DNA from: a virus
IMG/VR virus record: IMGVR_UViG_3300030331_001621
Coordinates: 1-37,929 of that record
DNA length: 37,929 nucleotides
Strand: one strand, 5' to 3'
This document shows positions 6,403 to 13,221 of this stretch, in pieces (position 1 is the stretch's first letter; each line of letters begins with the position of its first letter). The translations under genes were made by a program, and so were the position numbers. The notes under the pieces were generated by a model. It saw only the letters and a list, made by a program, of their open reading frames with translations. It did not search any database and was not told where the DNA came from.

Positions 6403-6679
6403 AGACCCTAGATTAAAAAGAGCGGGCGTATCAGGTTTTAATAAACCAAAGCGTACGCCCGGACACAAAACTAAATCACATATAGTAGTTGCTAAAGTTG
6501 GCAACAGAATAAAAACTATAAGATTTGGACAACAAGGTGCAAAAACAGCTGGCAAACGTAGAGCAGGGGAATCTAGGAGAATCACAATGAAACGTAAGTC
6601 TTTTAAGGCAAGGCACAGAAGAAATATCGCCAAAGGTAAGATGTCAGCAGCTTACTGGGCAAACAAAGTAAAATGGTAA
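6365..6679 (+). CDS. Basic protein with KARHRRNIAKGKMSAAYWANKVKW ending (DUF6321-like)
   Basis: The 104-residue protein has about 19 Arg and 18 Lys but only two acidic residues. Recognisable blocks are LKRAGVSGFNKPKRTPGH, a small beta segment (SHIVVAKVGNRIKTIRFGQQG), and the ending KSFKARHRRNIAKGKMS followed by a Trp-rich close. I recall this domain from phages and large algal viruses (DUF6321-like, from memory); the function is unknown. AAGGAG near 6352 supports the ATG at 6365. The first 38 bases also encode the Lys-rich tail of the preceding gene. Confidence 0.8.
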   Translation: MVRRRRPAKRKGRDPRLKRAGVSGFNKPKRTPGHKTKSHIVVAKVGNRIKTIRFGQQGAKTAGKRRAGESRRITMKRKSFKARHRRNIAKGKMSAAYWANKVKW

Positions 6680-6813
6680 AAAAAGTTAAAGAAATAGCTT
6701 CAAAAGTTTGGAACATAATAAGTGGCAAAGATGTAGATATGGACGGAGACGTTGATATAGACGATGCTATGATAAAAGCTAAACGAAAAGCAAAGAAAAA
6801 TAAGGAGAAGTAA
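6673..6813 (+). CDS. 46-residue protein with an EF-hand/dockerin-like loop
   Basis: ATG at 6673 overlaps the previous stop, and the frame ends at the TAA at 6811, directly before the next ATG. A short N-terminal helix (KEIASKVWNIISG) is followed by DVDMDGDVDIDDAM. This has acidic residues at loop positions 1, 3, 5, 7 and 9 with Gly at position 6, as in a calcium-binding EF-hand or dockerin loop. A Lys-rich helix follows. A single helix-loop-helix of this size could bind calcium, perhaps as a dimer. Confidence 0.68.
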   Translation: MVKKVKEIASKVWNIISGKDVDMDGDVDIDDAMIKAKRKAKKNKEK

Positions 6814-7068
6814 ATGAGATTACTTGGAAGTGAAGCCGCTTGCGGAACATCAGGAGGAGCAGCCAGTACTTTTGGCGACGCTGACGATGTGCGTTTAGTG
6901 AATACAGGTTCAACAAATAGATTAGTATCGGTCACAGACTCTAGTGGTAATGTTGTAGCAACAATGACTCTTATAGCTGGAGAAGTAACTTTCATCAGAA
7001 AGAAAAGAGAAGAAAAAATATTTGCTGCAAACGCTGAAGTCAGAGGCGTAGGCGTGGTTACACCATAA
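6814..7068 (+). CDS. Small beta-rich phage protein, probably virion-associated
   Basis: The 84-residue protein alternates short strands and turns (DVRLVNTG, RLVSVTDSSGNVV, ATMTLIAGEVTFI) and ends with FAANAEVRGVGVV. This pattern is typical of small structural proteins beside phage packaging genes, possibly decoration-like, but it has no firm assignment. AAGGAG at about 6801 fits its ATG. Confidence 0.62.
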   Translation: MRLLGSEAACGTSGGAASTFGDADDVRLVNTGSTNRLVSVTDSSGNVVATMTLIAGEVTFIRKKREEKIFAANAEVRGVGVVTP

Positions 7069-7304
7069 TGCAAAAAGATAACTTATGGTTAGATGAGGTA
7101 GCAGAAACATGCACCGTGACTCTTAATGTCTTGCAAAGAAAGGCAGAAGAAAGAGGTATGCTATCTCATGCAGACCAAACTATGACTGATTTATGTTTAG
7201 GATATTTATATTTATTAAGTATATGTGATAAAAATAGATTTTTTGAAGATGACAGTATTATGGGATTAACAGATATTATTAAACAAAAAACAACTATTCA
7301 CTAA
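7068..7304 (+). CDS. Hypothetical helical protein upstream of the terminase
   Basis: This 78-residue, mainly helical protein contains AETCTVTLNVLQRKAEERG and a Leu/Cys-rich helix. It starts inside the previous stop and ends one base before the terminase ATG. By position it might act with the terminase. However, it lacks a visible helix-turn-helix and is shorter than usual small terminase subunits, so I leave it unassigned. Confidence 0.62.
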   Translation: MQKDNLWLDEVAETCTVTLNVLQRKAEERGMLSHADQTMTDLCLGYLYLLSICDKNRFFEDDSIMGLTDIIKQKTTIH

Positions 7305-7305
7305 T

Positions 7306-8607
7306 ATGCTAGACGTAAGTAGAACAGATATTGTAAGTTCTGAACTAATGAAATTTGATACAGCCGAAAGGTTTATTAAACTTCCTATATCAGAATATAT
7401 GAACTTATTAGGTATTACACCTAATTCATCACAGACTGCACTAATTAACGCAGTCAACAACCCAAAATATAGATTCGTGTGTGCCGCCATTTCTAGGCGA
7501 CAGGGCAAAACTTATATCACAAATGTAATTGGACAACTTGTGTCACTCGTGCCTGGCTCACATATATTAATTATGTCACCGAACTATTCTTTATCCCAAA
7601 TATCTTTTGATTTACAAAGACAGCTTATAAAGCACTTTGATTTAGAGGTGGTAAGAGATAATGCTAAGGATAAAGTTATCGAACTCTCTAATGGTTCTAC
7701 TATTAGAATGGGTTCAGTAAATCAAGTAGACTCTACTGTTGGTAGGTCTTATGATTTAATCATCTTTGATGAGGCAGCATTAGCTGATGGAAAAGATGCT
7801 TTTAATGTAGCACTCAGACCTACACTCGATAAAGAAAATAGTAAAGCTGTATTTATTTCAACGCCAAGGGGAAGAAATAATTGGTTTGCTGATTTTTATT
7901 ATAGAGGATTTAGCGATGAGTTTCAAGACTGGGCATCAATAAGAGCAACATATCATGAAAACCCAAGGTTTAGTGATAATGATATTCTAGAAGCAAAGAA
8001 AGCAATGTCTCAAGCAGAGTTTGCTCAAGAGTATCTTGCTGACTTTAACACTTATGAAGGACAAGTTTGGAACTTTAATTTTGAAGAGTGTGTTGCAGAC
8101 TTAAGTCAGTTAGATACTAGCAAGATGGATGTATTTGCAGGACTAGACGTAGGTTACAAAGACCCAACAGCATTATGTGTTATAGCATATGATTGGGACG
8201 AACGAAAATATTATCTAGTAGATGAATACATGGACGCAGAAAGAACTACTGAACAGCATGCAGTAGAAATACGTAAAATGATAGATAAATATAATATTGA
8301 CTGGATTTATATTGATTCAGCAGCACAACAAACTAGATTTGATCTAGCGCAAAATTATGATATATCTACTATCAATGCGAAAAAATCAGTTCTAGATGGA
8401 ATAGGACATGCAGCAGGTATTATCGATAATGACTTGCTTATAATAGACCAAAAATGTTCACAAGCCTTATCGGCAGTTGACCAATATCAATGGGACCCCA
8501 ATCCTAATTTACTCAAAGAAAAACCTAAACATAATATGGCATCTCATATGTCAGATGCTTTACGTTATGCACTGTACACTTTTGAGACTTCTGCAAGTAC
8601 TTTTTGA
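7306..8607 (+). CDS. terL: Terminase large subunit
   Basis: The 433-residue packaging motor shows a variant Walker A (RRQGKT, residues 64-69), a Walker B ending in DE (IIFDE, D155/E156), the coupling region ISTPRGRNNWF at 184-193, and an RNase H-like nuclease starting FAGLDVGYKDPTA with D281. Later acidic positions include IYIDSAAQ and HMSDALRYA. It cuts concatemeric DNA and pumps it into the prohead through the portal. Its length is normal for the family. No recognised small subunit adjoins it, and no terminator follows before promoter P2. Confidence 0.95.
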   Translation: MLDVSRTDIVSSELMKFDTAERFIKLPISEYMNLLGITPNSSQTALINAVNNPKYRFVCAAISRRQGKTYITNVIGQLVSLVPGSHILIMSPNYSLSQISFDLQRQLIKHFDLEVVRDNAKDKVIELSNGSTIRMGSVNQVDSTVGRSYDLIIFDEAALADGKDAFNVALRPTLDKENSKAVFISTPRGRNNWFADFYYRGFSDEFQDWASIRATYHENPRFSDNDILEAKKAMSQAEFAQEYLADFNTYEGQVWNFNFEECVADLSQLDTSKMDVFAGLDVGYKDPTALCVIAYDWDERKYYLVDEYMDAERTTEQHAVEIRKMIDKYNIDWIYIDSAAQQTRFDLAQNYDISTINAKKSVLDGIGHAAGIIDNDLLIIDQKCSQALSAVDQYQWDPNPNLLKEKPKHNMASHMSDALRYALYTFETSASTF

Positions 8608-8615
8608 TTATGACC

Positions 8616-8656
8616 TACCAAAAAATAATTGTTGACAAACAGCTGAATTTTTGGTA
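8616..8656 (+). promoter_or_regulatory. Inverted repeat across promoter P2 (possible operator)
   Basis: TACCAAAAA at 8616-8624 and TTTTTGGTA at 8648-8656 are perfect 9-bp inverted copies centred on the -35 box of P2. A dimeric regulator could bind here and block RNA polymerase. The repeat is AT-rich, so chance is not excluded. Confidence 0.35.
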
Positions 8657-8660
8657 TAAT
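8632..8660 (+). promoter_or_regulatory. Extended -10 sigma70-type promoter P2
   Basis: TTGACA at 8632-8637, a 17-bp spacer and TATAAT at 8655-8660 with TG one base before it. The 16 bases ending in TATAATT are identical to those of the site at 31599. Transcription would start near 8667, only about 13 bases before the ATG at 8680. A 9-bp inverted repeat (TACCAAAAA at 8616-8624, TTTTTGGTA at 8648-8656) spans the -35 box and enters the -10. Confidence 0.88.
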
Positions 8661-8679
8661 TTTAACTAAATAAGATTTT

Positions 8680-9051
8680 ATGGATTTAAAAAGAGATTTA
8701 GTCAAGTACGTTAGGGACAAAGCCAAATCAGGATATAAGAAAGACACCCAATGCTTTATTTGTGGAGAAACAGAAAACTTAGAGTTTCACCACTATTACG
8801 GAATGACTGAGCTACTACACAAATGGCTGAAGGATAACAAAATTACGATTACCTCAGCCGATGAAATAATGAATCTACGAGAACAGTTTATTAATGACCA
8901 TCTCGTCGAAGTATACGATGAAGCAGCTACACTATGTAAAACTCATCACATAAGACTGCATAGTATTTACGGTAAAAGACCAAAACTGGTTACAGCAAAG
9001 AAACAAAAACGATGGGTGGAGATACAAAGAGATAAATATGGCATGGTATGA
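8680..9051 (+). CDS. HNH-like endonuclease, packaging-associated
   Basis: The 123-residue protein has a zinc-knuckle-like CFICG (C25, C28), an EFHHYYG motif (H37, H38), and a late LCKTHHIRLHSIYGK motif (C86, H89, H90, H94). Together these match a betabeta-alpha-metal HNH nuclease core with its structural zinc, though the central Asn is not obvious. HNH proteins next to terminase and portal are known to support DNA cleavage during packaging in several phages. It is the first gene after P2 and has no Shine-Dalgarno. The last 14 bases overlap the portal gene. Confidence 0.76.
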   Translation: MDLKRDLVKYVRDKAKSGYKKDTQCFICGETENLEFHHYYGMTELLHKWLKDNKITITSADEIMNLREQFINDHLVEVYDEAATLCKTHHIRLHSIYGKRPKLVTAKKQKRWVEIQRDKYGMV

Positions 9052-10252
9052 TAGATTTTTAGGCATAGAAAGAGAGGAAAAATTAAATCCTGCTCAAACT
9101 TATATAGGCCTAGAAGAAGGACTAGCAATAGACACTCGTGAAGTAAAAGATAATTATCGATCAGCTTACGAGGAACTAGAAGTAGTAAACAGAGCAGTTA
9201 ACATGATTGTTGATGATAGCTCTGATATACCTTTTGAAGTTGGAGAAAAAATACTTGGCTTAACACCTATGGTGCAAAATGTTCGTAGAAGTCGTGTTGA
9301 TTTACTACTAAATAAAGAGCCAAACCCTTTTCAGGATATCAGTTCTTTTAAGAGAAATCTTATAATTGATTTACTGATTGATGGAAACATTTTCATTTAT
9401 TATGATGGTGCCCATCTTTATCATTTACCTGCTAACAATGTTACTATAGAAACAGATACTCAAACCTATATTAGCAAGTATGTATATGATGGTCATATAG
9501 ACTACACCCCTAGTGAAATAATACATATTAAGGAAAACTCATTCAAATCAATATACAGGGGTGTACCTAGACTTAAACCAGCTTACAGGACTATGTTCCT
9601 ATTAGATAATATGAGAAAGTTTCAAGATAACTTTTTCAAAAATGGAGCAGTTCCAGGATTAGTACTAAAAAGCCCAAATACTCTTTCAGACAGAATTAAA
9701 GAAAGAATGTTACAAGCATGGTCTACTAGATACAATCCTAAGAATGGAGGTAAAAGACCACTTATATTAGATGGTGGTTTAGAAGTAGATAATTTAACAA
9801 AAATTAATTTTAAAGAATTAGATTTTCAACCTTCCATACAAGCAAATGAAAAAATCATATTAGAAGCAATGGGAGTTCCACCAATATTATTAGATGGTGG
9901 TAATAATGCAAATATAAGACCTAATCATAGATTATATTATTTAGAAACAATATTACCTATAGTTAGAAAGTTTGCGCATGCATTTGAAAGATATTTTGGA
10001 TTTAAATTAGTAGAAGATGTAACAGGAGTTCCTGCTTTACAACCAGAACTAAGAGACCAAGCAGCTTACTATGCAACACTTGTAAACACGGGTATAATGA
10101 CACCTAATGAAGTCAGGGAGCAGATGAACATGGAATCAATAGATGGACATGATGAATTAAGAATCCCTGCAAATATAGCAGGAAGTTCAGCAAACCCAAG
10201 CGAAGGTGGGAGACCACCAGAAGAAACAGAGGAATCAGAAGAAAATGAATAG
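9038..10252 (+). CDS. Portal protein (HK97 family)
   Basis: The 404-residue protein matches the HK97-type portal layout: an early VNRAVNMIVDDSSDIPFEV block, a clip/stem region with FLLDNMRKFQDNFFKNGAVPGL, then GKRPLILDGGLEV, and the late ILEAMGVPPILLDGG motif with PNHRLYYLETILPI. It forms the dodecameric ring at the capsid vertex through which terminase pumps DNA. The acidic C-terminal tail overlaps the next gene by eight bases. Confidence 0.93.
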   Translation: MAWYDRFLGIEREEKLNPAQTYIGLEEGLAIDTREVKDNYRSAYEELEVVNRAVNMIVDDSSDIPFEVGEKILGLTPMVQNVRRSRVDLLLNKEPNPFQDISSFKRNLIIDLLIDGNIFIYYDGAHLYHLPANNVTIETDTQTYISKYVYDGHIDYTPSEIIHIKENSFKSIYRGVPRLKPAYRTMFLLDNMRKFQDNFFKNGAVPGLVLKSPNTLSDRIKERMLQAWSTRYNPKNGGKRPLILDGGLEVDNLTKINFKELDFQPSIQANEKIILEAMGVPPILLDGGNNANIRPNHRLYYLETILPIVRKFAHAFERYFGFKLVEDVTGVPALQPELRDQAAYYATLVNTGIMTPNEVREQMNMESIDGHDELRIPANIAGSSANPSEGGRPPEETEESEENE

Positions 10253-10493
10253 ACCACAAGTACTAAAAGTATTAATGGAATACTTTGAAAAGAAAGGAAA
10301 AATCCTTTCAATTGATGAGTATAAAGCAGCTGAAGACGCTCCAATGCGTTTTATGGTTGCAAAAAGAGCTTTTGGCTCATGGGCAAGAATGCAGCAAATG
10401 ATGAAAGCTGCAGGTTGGACAGATACTCCAGCACCAGCACCAAAACCAAAAGCAAAGCCAGCTCCTAAAAAAGCTGAAAAGAAAGGTAAGTAG
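10245..10493 (+). CDS. Small protein with HNH-repeat-like FGSW motif and Ala/Pro/Lys tail
   Basis: The ATG at 10245 gives 82 residues; a GTG at 10206 in the same frame would add 13 residues inside the portal gene and looks less likely. The folded part (KILSIDEYKAAE, then VAKRAFGSWARMQQMMKAAG) resembles the small helical repeats often found next to HNH endonucleases, with the typical FGSW and final AG. A low-complexity tail rich in Ala, Pro and Lys follows. It may be a small DNA-binding or assembly protein. The similarity is judged by eye. Confidence 0.6.
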   Translation: MNRPQVLKVLMEYFEKKGKILSIDEYKAAEDAPMRFMVAKRAFGSWARMQQMMKAAGWTDTPAPAPKPKAKPAPKKAEKKGK

Positions 10494-10495
10494 TT

Positions 10496-12559
10496 ATGTC
10501 AGATAAAATTTTTCATTGGTCATCGACTTTTAAATCCTTAGGGGAAGATGATGACGGAAGTGTTAATATCAAAGGATATGCTAGCACTAATGCATCAGAT
10601 AGATCTGGTGATATAATTAATCATGATGCATGGACTAAGAATGGTGGATTAGAAAATTTTAAAGGCAATCCAATAATTCTTTTTAACCATGACTATAATA
10701 AACCTATTGGTCGTGCAACTTCACTAGAAGTAAACGATAAGGGCCTCGAACTTGGAGCTAGAATCTCTAAGTCCGCAGGTGAGGTAAAAGATCTTATTAA
10801 AGATGGCGTACTTGGAGCATTTTCCGTGGGTTTCCGAGTCAAGGACGCTGATTATCTAAAGGAAACTGACGGGTACATGATAAAGGACGCTGAATTATTT
10901 GAAGTGTCTGTTGTAAGTGTTCCTTGCAACCAGACCGCAATGTTCTCGATTGCGAAATCATTCGATTCTCAATCAGAATATGATGAATGGAAAGCTGAAT
11001 TTACAAAAGAAAGTAAACAGGCTCATGAGATGGAAGCAGTAAAAACTGACGAAATTGATGCGCCACAAGCCGTGGGTAAAACCACTCAACAGGAGAGACA
11101 TATGTCTACAGAAAAAACTACTCCAGATGCTGAGTTAGACTTAAAAGCATTCGCGGAAGAGGTGGCAAAATCAACTGCTGCTAAAATCGCAATGCAACAA
11201 GCAGAACAAAAAGCAAAAGAAGTAAGCGAAGCTGAAGAGAAAGCAGCTGCTGAACAAGCAGAAATAGCTGAAAAAGAAGCTGAGCAAGAAAAAGTTAAAA
11301 CTATTGTAGAAGTCGGCATGTCTGGAGCTGAACAGCTCATGAATGACGTTGAAAAACGCGTTTCAGATAAGCATGAAGACCTTGAAAAAGTAGTTAATGA
11401 ACTTAAAACTGAACTGTCTGATAAAAAAGAAGAGATTAACGCTATTCGTGAATCTAAAAGAGTATTTGGCGACAGACAAAACAGCGACTGGCAGAAAGCC
11501 TTCCAAAGCGACATTGATGACGCTTTTGTAATGGGTCTTGCTACTGGTAAAGGCTGGGATACTAAACTTGCGAAAAACGTAATGGAAAAAGTTAACGCTC
11601 ATTCAGGTGTTGGCGTATCTAGTGCAGATTTTGAACAAACAGTATCAACAAATATCGAAAGAGATATTCAACTAGAGTTAGTATTGGCTCCTCTATTTAG
11701 AGAAATTCCAATGCAATCAGCAACTCAAATCATTCCAATCATGCCAGATGCAGGTTACGCAGAATTTACAGCTAACCAAACTGCTTCTGGAAGTTCACCA
11801 CATGGTAACTTAGAAGAAAGGGGTGACACATATGGTTCACCATATAGTGGAATTGACCTAACTGAAAGAACTCTTTCAACTAAAAAACTTATTTCACAAT
11901 CATTCTTAGGTAATGAAACTGAAGAAGACGCAATTCTACCGATTCTTCCTTTAATTAGGGATTCAATCGTTAGATCACATGCAAGAGGTATTGAAAATGC
12001 TTTACTAGTGGGTGACCACGCTGATGGTGTATATGGTACATCAGGAGCTTCCTTCCAAGGATTAGTTAAATTAGCTACAGATGATGACTCAAGTGGTACA
12101 CACGTGACTCAATCTGCAACTGCATTTGCATCTGAATCTTTAACAGCAGCTACATTGTTAAATGCTAGAAAGAAAATGGGTAAATACGGAATTAACCCAG
12201 CAGATGTAACATACATTGTTAACTCAACTGAGTATTTCAACTTGCTAAGTGACGCTGAGTTCCAAGATGTTAACCTAGTTGGCAACATGGCAACTAAGCT
12301 TAACGGTGAAATTGGAGAAGTCTTTGGTTCTAAAGTAATCGTTTGTGACGAGTTTGCTACACCAGCAGTCTCTAAGTTCTATGGCTTAGCCGTATATACA
12401 AAGAACTATGTAATGCCAAGATTAAGAGGTGTTACTATTGAGTCTGACTATGAAGTAGCCAACCAAAGAAGAGTTTTAGTAGCTTCACAAAGACTCGGGT
12501 TTACCGATATGATTGACGGAGCAACTTCAGTTCACGCTTTAAAATACAAAGCTAGTTAA
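10496..12559 (+). CDS. Prohead protease-scaffold-major capsid fusion protein
   Basis: One 687-residue frame joins three functions. Residues 1-155 are an HK97-type prohead protease (S78-like), with H65 in LFNHDY, S110 in LGAFSVGF and a Glu in AELFEVSVVSVP as likely catalytic residues. Residues of about 200-330 are an Ala/Glu/Lys-rich coiled coil, expected to act as scaffold. The rest is an HK97-fold capsid protein, with motifs LVLAPLFREIPMQSA and a late YEVANQRRVLVASQRLGF. In many phages these are separate genes. Here an internal AGGAGA and ATG at 11102 could also yield a scaffold-capsid protein without the protease. Protease self-cleavage and removal of the scaffold would follow shell assembly. 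Confidence 0.92.
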   Translation: MSDKIFHWSSTFKSLGEDDDGSVNIKGYASTNASDRSGDIINHDAWTKNGGLENFKGNPIILFNHDYNKPIGRATSLEVNDKGLELGARISKSAGEVKDLIKDGVLGAFSVGFRVKDADYLKETDGYMIKDAELFEVSVVSVPCNQTAMFSIAKSFDSQSEYDEWKAEFTKESKQAHEMEAVKTDEIDAPQAVGKTTQQERHMSTEKTTPDAELDLKAFAEEVAKSTAAKIAMQQAEQKAKEVSEAEEKAAAEQAEIAEKEAEQEKVKTIVEVGMSGAEQLMNDVEKRVSDKHEDLEKVVNELKTELSDKKEEINAIRESKRVFGDRQNSDWQKAFQSDIDDAFVMGLATGKGWDTKLAKNVMEKVNAHSGVGVSSADFEQTVSTNIERDIQLELVLAPLFREIPMQSATQIIPIMPDAGYAEFTANQTASGSSPHGNLEERGDTYGSPYSGIDLTERTLSTKKLISQSFLGNETEEDAILPILPLIRDSIVRSHARGIENALLVGDHADGVYGTSGASFQGLVKLATDDDSSGTHVTQSATAFASESLTAATLLNARKKMGKYGINPADVTYIVNSTEYFNLLSDAEFQDVNLVGNMATKLNGEIGEVFGSKVIVCDEFATPAVSKFYGLAVYTKNYVMPRLRGVTIESDYEVANQRRVLVASQRLGFTDMIDGATSVHALKYKAS
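11091..11104 (+). promoter_or_regulatory. Internal ribosome binding site and start (Met203) in the protease-capsid gene
   Basis: AGGAGA at 11091-11096 lies five bases before an in-frame ATG at 11102. The site falls at the boundary between the protease and the coiled coil. Initiation here would give a 485-residue scaffold-capsid protein. This is a better Shine-Dalgarno than the one at the gene's own start (10496). Confidence 0.7.
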
Positions 12560-12570
12560 TAGCTTACTTA

Positions 12571-12603
12571 TCTTGTGGGAGCAAGTCTCCCACAAGACTT
12601 TTT
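12571..12603 (+). terminator. Rho-independent terminator after the capsid gene
   Basis: An 11-bp perfect stem (12571-12581 with 12587-12597, core CTTGTGGGAG) closes a five-base loop and is followed by CTTTTT. It begins 12 bases after the capsid stop and ends just before the next gene. It is the only clear intrinsic terminator in the window. It probably lets part of the transcripts through, since no promoter is visible directly downstream. Confidence 0.9.
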
Positions 12604-12609
12604 AATATT

Positions 12610-13221
12610 ATGGCAGATTTAGTAACATTACAACAGTTCAAAGACTTCGCAGGACTTCAAGGCGTTCAGAATGACGCTCGTATAAATGTTATTATAGATA
12701 ATGTTAGTCAACTTGTAAAAACTTATTGTGGTACTACTATAATTGATTTTGCAAATACAGACAAAACAGAATTCTTCAATATTGCAGATGACCATGTTGA
12801 TAGAATAATTTTATCTGAGTCTCCTTTAATTTCAGTGTCATCAGTACAAGAGAGAGAAAATCAAGCACAAGCATATACTACCCTAATCACAGAAAATTCT
12901 GACAGTAGTGGTAAATATGAATACGTACTAGATATGGACTCTGACAGTATAATAAGAACAAATAGCACAGGGCATAAATTTTTTCCAAAAGGTGTAAAAG
13001 CAGTAAAAGTAGTTTACAGAGCTGGTTATACTAGCACACCTGAAGATTTAAAATTAGCAGTATTTGACTTAATTAAGTACTATATGAAAGATGAAAGAAA
13101 GGAAAGAATGTCGATAGCAGGAGCCTCTATAGATAATCCTCTATCAACAAGTTTAAGAAATAATATAGGATTTCCAGATCATATCAAGCGTGTACTTGAT
13201 ATGTATAAAATATATAGCTAA
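12610..13221 (+). CDS. Head-tail connector protein (gp6-like)
   Basis: The 203-residue protein starts like head-tail adaptors: LVTLQQFKDFAG, an Asp/Asn-rich stretch, and a helix ending in VKTYCGTTI. A central beta region follows, with RIILSESPLISVSSVQER. A late VVYRAGYTSTPEDLKLAVFDLIKYYM is a typical phage connector block. It would form a ring beneath the portal. No Shine-Dalgarno is apparent; the start lies seven bases after the terminator's T-run. Confidence 0.85.
   Translation: MADLVTLQQFKDFAGLQGVQNDARINVIIDNVSQLVKTYCGTTIIDFANTDKTEFFNIADDHVDRIILSESPLISVSSVQERENQAQAYTTLITENSDSSGKYEYVLDMDSDSIIRTNSTGHKFFPKGVKAVKVVYRAGYTSTPEDLKLAVFDLIKYYMKDERKERMSIAGASIDNPLSTSLRNNIGFPDHIKRVLDMYKIYS

Noticed and set aside
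7068-7304. Small terminase subunit upstream of terL
   Set aside because: The position fits, but the 78 residues show no DNA-binding motif and the protein is short for the family.
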